DNA from: CAWJLS01 sp963843755
GTDB lineage: Bacteria; Acidobacteriota; Thermoanaerobaculia; Multivoradales; DATKCC01
Direction: 5' to 3'
Length of the DNA: 64,000 nucleotides
Assembly: GCA_963843755.1 (NCBI GenBank)
Contig: CAWJLS010000006.1
Span: 62,001 to 126,000 of the forward strand
Both the position numbers and the translations under genes were made by a program. Of the stretch, positions 17,246 through 28,300 are shown one piece after another (within the stretch, counting starts at the first letter, position 1; each line of letters opens with the position of its first letter). The notes below the pieces were generated by a model. That model did no database searches. It worked only from the letters and a program-made list of their open reading frames with translations, and had not been told where the DNA came from.

Positions 17246-19015
17246 CGTTCGGTCCTCTCTTCCGGTTGGTCGATCACCCACCAGTACCCCGGCTCCAATC
17301 CGACCAGCCGCCGCTCGCGGCCGCCTGGCCAGGTCATCCGGACCTCGGTGACCGGCGCATCGCCCAGTCCGACGACGACCCGGGGGTCGGCGGCGGAGGC
17401 GAAGCTGCCGTCGGCCCGCACGCGCCGGATCAGCGTCGGTGCTCCGGTGCGCTCGACCGCGATCCGGGTCCCCAGCGCCGCCGCGCCGCCGGAACCGCTG
17501 CGCACGACCATCCCGAGCCAGGGGTGGTCCCGTCCCGCCCGGTTGGCCAGCAGCCGCGCCGGCCCGTTCAGGTTGACCACCAGGGCGTCGACCGCGCCGT
17601 CGTTGTCGACGTCGCCGAAGGCGGCACCCCGGCTCACCTCGTCCAGCTCGAACGCCGCCCCGCCCTGCCGGCTCACCTCCTCGAACCGCTTGCCGCCCAG
17701 GTTGCGGTAGAGCTGGTTGCGCTGCTCGAAGGGGAACGGGTCGCCCTCGCGCGCCAGCGGCTCGATGGTCCGCACCTCGCCGTTGAGCACCAGCAGGTCG
17801 AGCCAGCCGTCGTTGTCGTAGTCGAACCAGCCGGTGCCGAATCCTGTGTACGGGAAGCTCGGCGCCGCCAGGCCGCTCTCGACCGAGCGATCCTCGAACA
17901 GGCCGCCGCCGTCGTTGACGTAGAGGGTGTTGGTCTCGCCGTTGATGTGAGTCATGAAGAGATCGAGGTCGCCGTCGGCGTCGAAGTCTCCGGCGTCGAT
18001 CCCCATGCTGCCCTCGGGCGAGCCCTCCCGGTTGAGGGCGACGCCGGCCAACAGGGCTTCGTCCTCGAACGCGAGGGACGCGGCCGATCCGGCCCCGCCG
18101 GCCGCACCGGCCGCGCGTCGGCCCGAGACGTTGCGCCACAGGAAGTTGGCGGCGCCGTCGTTGGTGACGTAGAGATCGGTCCAGCCGTCGCCGTCGAGGT
18201 CCGCGGCCAGCACCCCCAGACCGGGCCCCGCCTGCCGGCCGATGCCGGAGGCGTTCGAGACGTCCTCGAAGGCGACGGCGCCCGGGCGCTCGGTCCGGTT
18301 GCGCCACAGCCGGTCCGGCAGGGGCTTGAAATCGGACGGGCCGCAGTAGTCCCGCCGGCTGCTCGGCGTGAAGCAGCGCGGGTTGGCCTCGAGATCGACC
18401 TCGACGTAGGCGACCTCGAACAGGTCGAGCCGGCCGTCCCGGTCGGCGTCCAGGAAGGTCGCCGCCGTGCTCCAGCGCGGGTCCTCGACCCCGGCCGAGG
18501 AGGTGACGTTCTCGAAGGTCCCGTCTCCGCGGTTGCGCCACAGCACATTGGGGCCGTACTCGGTGACGTAGAGGTCGGTCCAGCCGTCGCCGTCGACGTC
18601 GGCGGCGGCGAGCCCGGTACCGAACCCCGTGCCGCCGATTCCGGCCGCCTCGGTGACGTCGACGAAGTGGGGAGTGAACGGCGCGACCGGCTCGTCGGAC
18701 GACCGGGCGGCCACGTCGTTGCGGAACAGCCGGTCGCCGCCCCGATCGTCCCCCGGCCCCCCGCCGTCGCCGGAGTCGCCGGCGCCCGGGCGTAGCCGGC
18801 CCCCCTGGACCAGGTAGACGTCCAGGTCGCCGTCGCCGTCGTAGTCGACCAGCCCGCCGCCACCGCCCATGATCTCCGGGTAGTAGAACTCGCCGGACAT
18901 GCCGTTGGTGTGGACGAAGTCGATCCCCCAGTCCGACCGCGCGCTCGACGAACAGCGGAGGCTCCTCGGCCCGCGCCAGGGGGGCGGCGAGGGTCGCGGC
19001 GACAAGCAGGGCCAC
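17242..19015 (-). CDS. CRTAC1-family FG-GAP/VCBS repeat protein with ASPIC/UnbV C-terminus (frame interrupted)
   Basis: A signal peptide starts at GTG 19015 (ALLVAATLAAPLARA). About seven calcium-binding-type repeats follow, each with a D-x-D-x-D-G core such as DYDGDGDLDVYLV, DVDGDGWTDLYVT and DYDNDGWLDLLVL, as in FG-GAP beta-propellers. The C-terminal 90 residues match the ASPIC/UnbV domain (LGTRIAVE, VRMTWPGG). The frame breaks once near 18945 at a run of five G where four would keep the frame, most likely a sequence error. No upstream in-frame ATG exists before a stop, which supports the GTG. It ends with a 4-nt overlap to the TPR gene. It is probably secreted and its ligand is unknown. 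Confidence 0.85.
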
Positions 19016-19179
19016 GGCCTGGAGCGCGAACCCGGCGGTGCGAGAACGGCCTCGTCTGGGAGCGGCGGAGAATCACGGTCGGGAAGTGTACCTCCTCGCG
19101 ATCGCCCGGGTGGCGCCGTCCGGCTGGACCGGGGCGGCGCGGCACACGAGGGCAGCGGGCGCGATAGAGTCACCGGACC

Positions 19180-19773
19180 ATGGAGCGCACCGCCCACGAG
19201 GCCTCTGCGACGTCGGTCGAGCCGCCCGACCAGACGGCGCGCATCTGCCTGATCACCACCGGCGGCACCATCGAGAAGGTCTACGACGAGCACACCGGCG
19301 AGCTGGTCAACCGGCGCTCGATCGTCCGGCGCATGCTCTCCGAGCTCCGGCTCGAAGGAGTCGAGACCGAGATCGTCGAGCTGATGAGCAAGGACAGCCT
19401 GGATATGGTCGAGGCCGACCGGGAGCGGGTGGTCGAGGCGGTCCGCGCCGCCCTCGCCGAGGACCCGCGCCCCGCCGGCGTCGTCGTGCTCCACGGCACC
19501 GACACCCTGGCGGAGACCGGCGAGCGGATCGTGGCCGCCCTCGCGTCCCCCCCGGTACCGGTCGTCCTGACCGGCGCCATGCGGCCGTTCGAGATGAAGC
19601 GCTCGGACGCTCTCCAGAACCTCACCGAGGCCCTGTTCGCCACCCGCGCCCTGGCCCCGGGCGTCTATTGCGTGGCCCACGGGCGCGCGCTGCCCTTCCC
19701 CGGCGTCCGGAAGGACCGTCGCAGCGGTACCTTCGTCCGGCCCGTCGCGGCACCCGCCGGCGCAGACTCCTAG
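19180..19773 (+). CDS. Short asparaginase-domain protein
   Basis: This 197-residue protein contains only the N-terminal catalytic domain of the L-asparaginase family. ITTGGTIEK (residues 25-33) holds the nucleophile Thr, VLHGTDTLAETG carries the second Thr-Asp pair, and LTGAMRPFEMKRSDALQN is the third conserved block. Full asparaginases are about 330 residues; short single-domain relatives are known, so this need not be a fragment. Hydrolysis of asparagine or another small amide is likely but unproven. The gene has its own upstream region, divergent from the FG-GAP gene, and the frame is intact. Confidence 0.82.
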   Translation: MERTAHEASATSVEPPDQTARICLITTGGTIEKVYDEHTGELVNRRSIVRRMLSELRLEGVETEIVELMSKDSLDMVEADRERVVEAVRAALAEDPRPAGVVVLHGTDTLAETGERIVAALASPPVPVVLTGAMRPFEMKRSDALQNLTEALFATRALAPGVYCVAHGRALPFPGVRKDRRSGTFVRPVAAPAGADS

Positions 19774-19890
19774 CAGTCCGCGCGGCGCCCCACCGCCCGC
19801 CGTGTCCCGTGTCGACGAATTTTCTTACTTGAACTAATGGATGAAGTTGTATCGAGGAACCGAAGCGCACAGAGAAAGGAGAACGACTCG

Positions 19891-21999
19891 ATGACCGCCC
19901 TCCGCTCGATCCGTCGTCTCGCTCGTCGTCCATTCCGCCCGGCCCGCACCGTCGCCGCCCTGTCGATGGCCCTCGCCATCCTGACGGTGCTCGCCACCCC
20001 CGCCCACTCCGCGTCCGGGGCCCACTTCACCGACACGACCGCCGCCTTCTCCGAGATCGGCGCCTTCCGCCGCGTCCCGTCGGCGACCCTGGACAACGCC
20101 CGCGCCGTCGAGGCCCTCGGGACGGTCCTGCTCGACGACTTCATCGGCCCGTTCCCGATCAAGCCCCACGGCGCCCCCGGCGTCGCCCTGCTCGACTACG
20201 ACGGCGACGGCGACCTCGACCTCTACGCCACCAACGGACCGGGCGGCGCCAACGCCCTGTTCTCGAACCTCCTGGCCGAGACCGGCAGCCTCGACTTCGT
20301 CGACGTCGCCGTCGCCGCGGGCGTCGACGCCACCGACCAGGACTCCTCCGGCGTCTGCTACGGCGACATCGACAACGACGGCGACCCGGACCTCTACGTG
20401 CTCGGCCGCAGCGAGCCGGACCGCCTGTTCGAGAACCTGGGCGACGGCACCTTCGCCGACATCACCGCCGCCAGCGGCACCGGTGGCGGCGACCTGATGT
20501 CGACCAGCTGCTCGATGGCCGACTTCGACGGCGACGGCCTGCTCGACATCGTCGTCGCCCACAGCTTCGACATGGCGACCAACCTGCCGATCTTCGTCGT
20601 CCCGTTCGCCTTGAGCCAGCCCAACCAGCTCTTCCTGAGTGCCGGCGGCAACACCTTCGTCGACGCCAGCCTCTCCTCCGGCGTCGGCGCGGTCCAGGAG
20701 ATCACCTGGGCGGTGGCGGCGGTCGACCTCAACCAGGACGGGATCGTCGACATCCTCACCGCCAACGACAACGGCACGATCCCCTTCGCCGCGTCCGGCG
20801 GGGTCGACCGGGGGCTGCTGCGCTACCTGGTCAACGACGGCACCGGCCACTTCACCGACGTCACCCACGCCGTCGGGCTGGACACACCGGGCGACTGGAT
20901 GGGGCTGGCGTTCGCGGACTTCGACTCGAACGGCACGATCGACCTCTTCGCCTCCAACTCCGGCGACTGGATCGAGGACTTCCTCGGCGTGCCCGGGGCG
21001 GACCTCGGGGTCTATGCGTCCCGCTGGCACCTTCAGCGGCCGGACGGGACGTTCGCCGATCCGGGCATGGGCGCCATGGTCGCCGGCGGCTTCAGTTGGG
21101 GCACCAGCGCCCTCGACTACGACAACGACGGCGACTCGGACATCGTCTTCTACGGCGGCATCGACGCCGGGCCGTTCGTCGACGCGTCGAACCCGGGGAG
21201 CCTCGCCGAGAACGACGGCGCGGCCGGCTTTACCTACGACGTGGATGCGCTCTTCCCGACCGGCGCGCCCCACGACCGGCGAATCGAGAACGGCCTCGCC
21301 GTCGGCGACCTGGACAGCGACGGCTTCCCGGACATCGTCTCGATCTCGGGTGCCAACCTGCCGACCCAGCCGTTCGGGCCGATCCCCTACCCGCGGGCCT
21401 GGGGCTCGCCGATCGACGGCCGCGCCCTGCTCTTCCCCACCTGGTTCCCCGGCACCGAACCGAACCAGTTCGTCTACTCGGGCGTCGAGCTGCCCCTGGG
21501 GACGGTAGCGGTGGAGCTCAATTCGGGCACGGCGGCCGGCCCCCACGGCAACCGCTGGATCGCGGTGACCACCCGCGGCTCGGTCGGCGACACCGCCGGT
21601 GCCCGGACCCCGCGGGACGGCTACGGCGCGGTCGTCCGGGTGACCCCGGCGCGCGGCCGGACCGCCATCCGGCCGGTGCTCGGTGGCTCGAGCTACGCGT
21701 CCCAGAACGCCCGGGAGCTCACCTTCGGGCTCGGCCGGGCGCACCGGGCGACGGTCGAGGTGCTCTGGCCGGGCGGCGTGCGCAACCGGCTCTACAGAGT
21801 GCGCGCCGGCGAGCGGATCGCTTTCCCGGAGATCCCGTGCAGCTTCGACGACCCGGCCGCGACACCGGCCGCCTATGCGGCCTGCGTCACCGGCGCGCTC
21901 GACGAGCTGGCGGCCGCGGGCGCGATCGGCCGGCACGAGCGCGGTCGCTACCTGGGAAGCGCCCTGCGGGCGTTCGCCGAGACCCGGCTGGCGCACTGA
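19891..21999 (+). CDS. Secreted CRTAC1/ASPIC-UnbV family protein
   Basis: This intact protein has about 702 residues. The ATG at 19891 has AAAGGAG upstream and starts a twin-Arg-rich signal peptide (RRLARRPFRPARTVAALSMA) cleaved near AHSAS. At least six FG-GAP/VCBS-like repeats follow (DYDGDGDLDLYAT, DIDNDGDPDLYVL, DFDGDGLLDIVVA, DYDNDGDSDIVFY). A C-terminal ASPIC/UnbV-like segment contains VEVLWPGGVRNRLYRV. A final helical tail of about 50 residues is unusual. The repeats suggest a calcium-stabilised beta-propeller outside the cell. It lies on the opposite strand to the other family member 3 kb away. A strong terminator follows. Confidence 0.85.
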   Translation: MTALRSIRRLARRPFRPARTVAALSMALAILTVLATPAHSASGAHFTDTTAAFSEIGAFRRVPSATLDNARAVEALGTVLLDDFIGPFPIKPHGAPGVALLDYDGDGDLDLYATNGPGGANALFSNLLAETGSLDFVDVAVAAGVDATDQDSSGVCYGDIDNDGDPDLYVLGRSEPDRLFENLGDGTFADITAASGTGGGDLMSTSCSMADFDGDGLLDIVVAHSFDMATNLPIFVVPFALSQPNQLFLSAGGNTFVDASLSSGVGAVQEITWAVAAVDLNQDGIVDILTANDNGTIPFAASGGVDRGLLRYLVNDGTGHFTDVTHAVGLDTPGDWMGLAFADFDSNGTIDLFASNSGDWIEDFLGVPGADLGVYASRWHLQRPDGTFADPGMGAMVAGGFSWGTSALDYDNDGDSDIVFYGGIDAGPFVDASNPGSLAENDGAAGFTYDVDALFPTGAPHDRRIENGLAVGDLDSDGFPDIVSISGANLPTQPFGPIPYPRAWGSPIDGRALLFPTWFPGTEPNQFVYSGVELPLGTVAVELNSGTAAGPHGNRWIAVTTRGSVGDTAGARTPRDGYGAVVRVTPARGRTAIRPVLGGSSYASQNARELTFGLGRAHRATVEVLWPGGVRNRLYRVRAGERIAFPEIPCSFDDPAATPAAYAACVTGALDELAAAGAIGRHERGRYLGSALRAFAETRLAH

Positions 22000-22032
22000 G
22001 ATCGCCATCCGGCCAATCACGGTCCAAACGGG

Positions 22033-22080
22033 GCCGAAAGAGGACAGGGGCACCCGCGGGCGCCCCTGTCCTCTTTCGGC
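22033..22080. terminator. Strong bidirectional terminator
   Basis: A perfect 19-bp stem starts GCCGAAAGAGGACAGGGGC and has a 10-nt loop. The A-rich and T-rich segments inside the arms give terminator function on both strands, between the FG-GAP gene and the convergent cytochrome gene. Confidence 0.85.
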
Positions 22081-22172
22081 TCGGGCCGTGCAGCCCGAGG
22101 TGACCACCGAGTGAGCGCGGTGAGCGCCGGCGCCTTGGCGCGGACCCTCACCGCGTGCTCCCGGCCGGTCGC

Positions 22173-22526
22173 TCAGCTACTCTTCTGCATGAACAGCCAG
22201 TCGACCAGCGTGTCGAGCTCCTCGTCGCTGCCGGTGAACTTCTTCTTGTGCTTCTTGCCGTTCATGGTCTCCTCGAGGCGGAGCCACTTCTCGACCCACT
22301 CCTTGTCGTGCTTGTCGGTCAGGTTCACCAGGTCGGGGCCCTTGATCGCCGCCGACTTGGTCATCGCCTCGATGCCCGCGGGCGGAATCGAGTGGCAGAG
22401 GTTGCACTTCTGATCGAGGAACAGCTTCTTGCCCGCGGCGCCGCTGTCGTCCGACATGGCGGTCTGGGCGAAGAAGCCGGCGATCACGAACACGAACAGT
22501 CCCGCGATCGGCAGGAAACGCTTCAT
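22173..22526 (-). CDS. Small c-type cytochrome
   Basis: This 117-residue protein has an N-terminal signal or anchor segment (FLPIAGLFVFVIAGFF) and one haem-binding motif CNLCH at residues 41-45. Later conserved features are KGPDLVNL and a Met near the C-terminus (LFMQ) that could be the sixth ligand. It is a class I-type cytochrome c of the exported single-haem kind, carrying electrons in the periplasm. AAGGAGG precedes the ATG. A Crp/Fnr-like inverted repeat lies about 70 bp upstream, so oxygen- or NO-dependent control is possible. It may serve nitrate or nitrite respiration, but its partner is not in the window. Confidence 0.9.
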   Translation of the reverse strand: MKRFLPIAGLFVFVIAGFFAQTAMSDDSGAAGKKLFLDQKCNLCHSIPPAGIEAMTKSAAIKGPDLVNLTDKHDKEWVEKWLRLEETMNGKKHKKKFTGSDEELDTLVDWLFMQKSS

Positions 22527-22827
22527 GGGAATGCCTCCTTGAAAAGGGTGGGATGGTTCACGGGCCGAGTGTACTCCTGTCGGCCGGGCGGGGCATGACC
22601 CGCATCATATGGCTCGAAACATCTTGCGGCCGGGAATCGTTGGATGGGAGACCGCCTACAATCCGACGGGCGGGCGAGCCTCCCGACCGGCGCCCGAGCA
22701 GCCGACCGGAAGCCGACGCACGAGCCAGCCGATGAACCAGCCGCCGCACCATCAGCGAAAACAGAATCACGGTCCGCTGCCATTCCGCACCGTCCTTCGG
22801 AGCTCGCACGGTGCGGGCGGAGCGGGT
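22527..22827. other. Divergent intergenic region between cytochrome c and MMPL genes
   Basis: No gene is seen. It holds the cytochrome ribosome-binding site, the candidate Crp/Fnr site at 22594-22609, and possible upstream in-frame starts of the MMPL gene (ATG 22732) that lack a ribosome-binding site. Confidence 0.5.
22594..22609. promoter_or_regulatory. Candidate Crp/Fnr-type operator (degenerate)
   Basis: On the minus strand the 16-mer TATGATGCGGGTCATG matches 13 of 16 positions of the perfect palindrome TATGACGCGCGTCATA at 53019. It lies upstream of the cytochrome c gene. Confidence 0.4.
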
Positions 22828-25021
22828 ATGCGATGGCTCGTCCTGGCCCTCGCGGCGGTGGCGATCATCGCCGTGCTCTCGCTGGTCGACCTGACCCCCC
22901 GGGTCGAGAGCGACTTCTTCTTCTCGGCCGACGCGCCGGAGCTCCGAGCCGCCGAGCGGATCGACGCCCTCTTCCCCTCCCGCCCGCAGATCCTGATCGC
23001 CGCCGCCGCGCCCGACGTGCGCTCGAGCGCCTACACCGCGACCCTGGAGAAGCTCACCGACCGTCTCGCGGCGCTCGACGGGGTCGCGGCGGTGCGCAGC
23101 ATCACCTCCGGTCCGGCGAGCCCGCGCGCCGCCTTCACCGGCCCCTTCTGGCGGCGGCTGCTCGTCCCCGCGAACCGGTGTCCGAGCCTGAGCTCACCAA
23201 CCTGGTCGTCGAGCTGACGGACGGCGCGGCCGCCGACCCCGGCCCGGTGGTCGAGCGCGTCGAGGAGACCGTCGCGGCGAGCGGGGCGGAGTCGCCGGAC
23301 GTCGCCCTGTCGATCTCCGGCGTCCCCTTCGTGGTCGAGCGCATCCGCCGCGCGCTGCTGCGCGACCTCGAGACCTTCACCCTCGCCGCGGTGGCGGTCT
23401 TCGGCCTGGTCATCGCCCTGCTCTACCGGGACCGCTGGGTGGTGGCGGGCGTGCTGGCCACCTGCCTGACCTCCTGCGCGGTCACCCTCGCGCTGCTGTC
23501 GCTCGCGGGGCTTTCGATCGGCGTGCTCACCGCCAACATCGTCACCATCGTCTTCGTCCTGACCCTCTCGCACCTGATCTACCTGACCGCCAACGCCCGC
23601 CGGACTGGGCGACCTGGAGCGGGCGCTCCGGGTCACCGGCGAGGCATCGTTCTGGTGCATGGCGACGACCCTGGCCGGCTTCGCCAGCCTGCTGCTCGCC
23701 TCGGCCGAGCCGCTCCGCGAGCTGGGCAAGGCGGGGGCGATCGGCACACTGGTCGCCGTGGCCGCCGCCTACGGCCTCTACCCGCCCTTCCTCCGGCGAC
23801 GGGCGGCCGGGCCCGACGCCGGCGGACCGGTCGAGGGCCCCATTGCGGAGGAGAGCGCGGAGGAGAGCGTGGCGGGCGGAAACGGCTGGCCGGCCGCCGC
23901 CGTCGAGCGCGACCGGGACCCGTTCGGCGGCCGGCGCCTCGGCTGGGCGGTGGTCCTGGCCGCCGTCCTGGTAGCGCTCGCCGCCCTCGGCCTGCCCCGG
24001 ATCACCACCGACCCGGGGCTGCTGGCCTACTTCGACCCGGACAGTCCGATCGGCACCGGCCTGGCAGTGGTCGACGAGTCCGGCGGATCGAGCCCGCTCC
24101 GGGTCCTGTTCGCGGAGCCCGACGGCGGCCGGCTGGACACCGACGACGCACTCACCCGCCTGGCCGCGGTGCAGGAGGAGCTCGAGGCCGACCCCGCCGT
24201 CGGGACCGTCCTGTCGCTCGCGCCCCTGGTCGACGAGGCCGCCCGGAGCGTCCCGCTGGCCGGGATGATGGGCAGCCGCCGGCTGGTCGACCTGCTCTCC
24301 TCGCCCGCTCTCGGCGGGGTCGGCCGGGCGTTCGTCACCGGCGACCGGGAGCAGGGGCTCCTCTTTCTGCGCATGCGCGAGGCGGGACGGACGGAGCCCC
24401 GGGCGCGCATCGTCGACCGGATCGGAGGGGTGCTCGCCGAGCACGGCTTCCGGGTGCAGGCCACGGCCGGCCTGTTCGAGCTCCAGGGCCAGCTCGCCGG
24501 CCTGGTCTCCTCGAGCCTGGTCACCGGCCTGGGCGGCCTCTTCCTGCTCTTCGTCGGCGTCTCGTGGGCGGTGGCCCGCGACACCCGCACCGCCGCGGCG
24601 ATGATGGCCTGCCTGGCCGGCACCCCGGTCGTCCTCTTCGGCGTCTTCGGCCTGGCCGGCCTGCCGGTCGACTTCATCTCCTCGCCGGCCGCCAACGTCG
24701 CTCTGTCGGTGGGGATCGACTCCATGATCCACCTGGTCGCCGCCGCCCGGCGCCTGCGCCGCGAGGGCCTCGCCCCGGGGGCGGCCTGGGTTTTGGGTCA
24801 AGGCGCGCGCCCGCCTGGCCCGGCCGGTCGCCGGCGCCGGCACCATCCTCGCCGCCGGCTTCGGCCTGTTCCTGCTGTCGAGCTTCCCGCCGACCCGGCG
24901 CTTCGGCCTCGCCGTGGTCCTGGGCATCGGCGCGGCCACGGTCTTCACCCTGGTCGTCCTGCCGTGGCTCGCGGCGGCGCCGGGAACGGAACGGAGGAAA
25001 GAGATTTCCCCGCGGACGTAA
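22828..25021 (+). CDS. MMPL/RND-superfamily exporter (frame interrupted)
   Basis: This is a predicted transporter of about 730 residues with the RND layout: one N-terminal helix (MRWLVLALAAVAIIAVLSLV), an extracytoplasmic domain, a helix bundle, a second extracytoplasmic domain and a second helix bundle (VALSVGIDSMIHLVAAARR). The family moves lipids or hydrophobic molecules out of the cell using the proton gradient. Three frame changes occur: one base lost near 23175, one gained near 23597, and a T4 tract at about 24787 where T3 keeps the frame. After the last, the protein runs cleanly to the TAA at 25019. The ATG at 22828 has GGAG upstream; an ATG at 22732 is less likely. The cargo is unknown. 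Confidence 0.8.
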
Positions 25022-25074
25022 CGTTTCGGGCCACTCGTACGTTGTATAGGGTGATGATCGGAGCCGCCCCCACG

Positions 25075-25314
25075 ATGTCGAGAATCCACGAGGAGCCCGA
25101 CCGCTTGTCCCGCCAAGACCCGCGCTACCCTGATCTCCACGTCTCCCTGCACACGGAGAACCCGCTCGCCCTGGTCAGCGCCACCCGCCTGGCCCTGCGC
25201 CGGGCCGGCACCGACCGCACCGAGATCGAGCGCTTCACCCGCGACGCACTCGGCAGCGCGGACCCCCGCACCCTCTGTGGCCGCTGGGTCCGGCTCGAGG
25301 TCGAGCGCGACTGA
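25075..25314 (+). CDS. Small conserved-looking hypothetical protein
   Basis: This 79-residue soluble protein is not recognised. It has an ordered core (HVSLHTENPLALVSATRLAL) followed by a helix (RTEIERFTRDAL) and ends VRLEVERD. It starts 54 bp after the MMPL stop. The reading frame is intact and the codon use matches its neighbours. An in-frame ATG at 25054 is an alternative start. No transmembrane segment or metal motif is present. Its position suggests co-transcription with the exporter, but no function can be given. Confidence 0.55.
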   Translation: MSRIHEEPDRLSRQDPRYPDLHVSLHTENPLALVSATRLALRRAGTDRTEIERFTRDALGSADPRTLCGRWVRLEVERD

Positions 25315-25377
25315 CGCCGGCTCCACCCCTCTCCCCGCACGCCGGTCGCGTCGGCGCCGCGACCGGCGCTCGTGCCC

Positions 25378-28300
25378 TCAGCCGATCCCTTCGTCGGTCG
25401 CCGCCTGGACGATCTGCTCGTGCTCCGGGATCTGGAACAGGAACCGGTGGCGCAGGTCCTGGGGCAGGTGCTCGGTCTTGGCCATGAGCCGCCCGTAGGC
25501 CTCTTCCAGGAACGGCCGCGCGCGCTCCTGGCGCCCCAGGCGCTCCAGGCCGCGGTAGAGGCGGCTCTCCAGAATCTCCCGGCGCTCGATCACCGGGCTC
25601 GAGGCGAGGGCGTTCTCGAGCTCGCTGACCAGGCGAGAGATCTCGTACTCTTCGCCCTTCTGGAGCTCCACCTCCAGCAGGTAGACCAGGTCGAAGGCCG
25701 CGCCCTCCTGGCCGTCGGCGCGGCGGTGGCCGTCGAGGGCGATGGTCAGGTGGCGCTTGGCGTCCGCCAGGTTGCGCTGGACCAGCGCAATCCGCCCGAG
25801 GAGCTGCTCAGCGTCCGCCAGGGCGAGCTTGGAGGAGCCGAGCGACAGGTCGAAGTGGGCGCGACGGGCCTCTTCGAGCGCCATCGCCGGCCGGCCGAGC
25901 AGCAGGAAGTTCTCGGCCACGGACAGGCGGGCGAGCGCTTCCCCCGTGCGGTCGCCCCGCTCCTCGCGCAGCTTGAGCGCCGTGCGCAGCGGCCGCGACG
26001 CCCCGACGTGGTCGCCCAGTCGGCTGGCGGCCCGGCCGAGACCGATCAGGGCGAAGCTCGCCTCCTCGTCCTCGCCGCAGCCGAGGAAGACCTGCTCGGC
26101 CTCGCGGTAGCAGGCGACGGCCTCGGTGTAGCGACCCATCTGGAGGGCCACCCGCCCCATGGCGGAGAGCGACTGGCCGATCGGCTTCGGCCGCTCCAGG
26201 CTCCGCCGGCTCTCGAGCGCTCGGGCGTGGGTCTCCAGCGCCTGGTCGAGCCGGTTCTGGTGGAGCGCCACGTTGCCCAGGTGGAAGCGGGCGCTCGCCG
26301 TCAGCGCGCGGGCCCCTGAGCGATCGAGGATCGGGATCACCCGCTCGAGCAACTCGCGGGCCTCACCATGGCGCTCGCGCCGGATCAGCAGCCGCGCCAA
26401 CCGGAGGACCAGCAGAGCCTGGGGCCCGGATCGAGACAGAGCCCCCTGGTCGGCCGCGACCTGGCGGCTCCGGTGGAGCGCCTCGCGAAGGATCGACTCG
26501 GCCTCCTCCAGCCGCCCCTCGTCCTCGGCCAGCTCCGCCTCCAGCCCGGCCAGGGCGGTCAGCTTCTTCGGGTCGTCCTCGGCCAGCTCGCGTGCCCGCT
26601 CGAGGTCGGCGCGACTCTCGCCCAGGCCTTCGAGCCGGTGGGCGAGCGGCAGGATCGCCCAGAGCAGCTCGAGCTCCAGCTCCGGATCGACTCGTGCCGC
26701 GCCGGCCGGGGAGCGCACCAGGGTGAGCTCGGTGCGCAGCGCGGCCAGCAGCTCGCCCGGGGGGGCGGTTCTGTCGCGAACGGCCGACAGCAGCGGCCCG
26801 ACCGCCCGCTCCGACCCCTCGAGCATGCGGTAGGTCCGCCAGGCGCCCGACGAGGTCTGGTCGGCGAGCACCGCGCCCAGGTGGCGCCGCAGCCGCTCCG
26901 CCTCGTCCGCCGGGGCGACCGCGCGCAGGGCGTTCCCCCAGGCCGGGCAGGCGAGCGCCACGCCCGGACCCCACGGTCCGTCCGCCTCGCGCAACAGCCC
27001 GGCCTCCAGCAGGCCGACGGCCCACTCCGGCGGCGTCTCGACGCCGGCGGCCCGGACGGCGGCGCGCACCCGGTCGTCGGGCACCGCCTCCCCGGCCAGG
27101 GCCAGGAGCCGCACCGGCGCCACCGGGCCGATCCGGCGCACCTCCGCCTCGACGTGCTGCATCAGCCGGTTGGACGGGGTGTAGCCGATGTCCCGCTCGC
27201 CGCGGAAGAAGAGCGTGCCGTGGATCTCGCGGATCAGGTCCTGCTCGGCCAGGGCCGCGAGCCCCTCCTCGAACGGGAACGGGTGGCCCGCCGCCTCCGC
27301 CAGCAGCCGCTCGGTGACTTCGTCCGGCAGCGACAGCCCCTGGCAGGCGGCGCGGCGGAAGCGATCCATCTCCTCCGGCTCCATCGGCGGCACCCGGACC
27401 TCGGGCAGGTCGGGCAGGGTCCCGGAGTCGTCCTGCCCGTGCCCTTGGCGATGAACCAGCACGCAGCGGAATCCACCGCCGTCGACCGCCGCGTCCGCCA
27501 GCGCGTGAGCCAGCGCCAGGTCGTCGGCGCCGGCGCCCTCGAGATCGTCGAGGACGAGTGTCGGCCGCCTGCCGTCGCCTCCGCGCGCGGTGAGCCGCGC
27601 GGCCAACCAGGCGGTGACCAGGGTCGACACCAACCGGGCGTCGCCGAGGGAGTCGGGCGCGCCGCCGGGGGCGAGCAGGCGCCCGACGTCGGTCACTCCG
27701 AGCTGCGCCAGATCCTCTGCGCCCGGCGGTTCCCCGGCGGCCGAGCGGGCCAGGTCGTGGAGGAGCTGCGCCGCCAGGGACGGTCCGCGGTGGCGCTCCG
27801 GCCGGGCCGCCGCGCGGATCACGGTGCCGCCGCCGTCGACCGCGTGCCAGACGACCCGGGTCTTGCCACAGCCAAGAGGGCCGATCACCCTCAACGCCTC
27901 GACCGCCCCCGGCGCGGCCACCATGCGCTCGACGTCGGGGCGGCGCACCCGCTCGATCCGCCGGCGGAAGAGGGTCGGGCTGCGCCAGGGCGGTGCCGCC
28001 CGGTCTTCCTCGCCGACGCTCAAGATCGGGACCCGGGTGCCTGATGGGCCGGTGTAGAGGATCCGCGTTCCGGTCCGGCACGGCACCTCCAGGCGGCTCG
28101 CCACCAGCGACGTCGCCCAGATCGGCTCGGCGCCGACTTCGGGAGGGCGCTGCTCCAGGTCGTCGAGCAGCCGCTCCGACTCCGGCCGGATGGCGTCGCC
28201 GTCGGTCAGCACCCGTCCGGAGAGCACCAGCAGTCCGAGCCGCTGCGCCTCGCCCTCCGGCGCCCCCGCCTGGGCCGCGGCGACCAGCTCGCGCGCCACC

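Noticed and set aside
19016..19680. Extension of the FG-GAP gene upstream to 19680
   Set aside because: The extended frame runs antisense through the asparaginase gene and lacks a signal peptide. The real signal peptide is in another frame at 19015.
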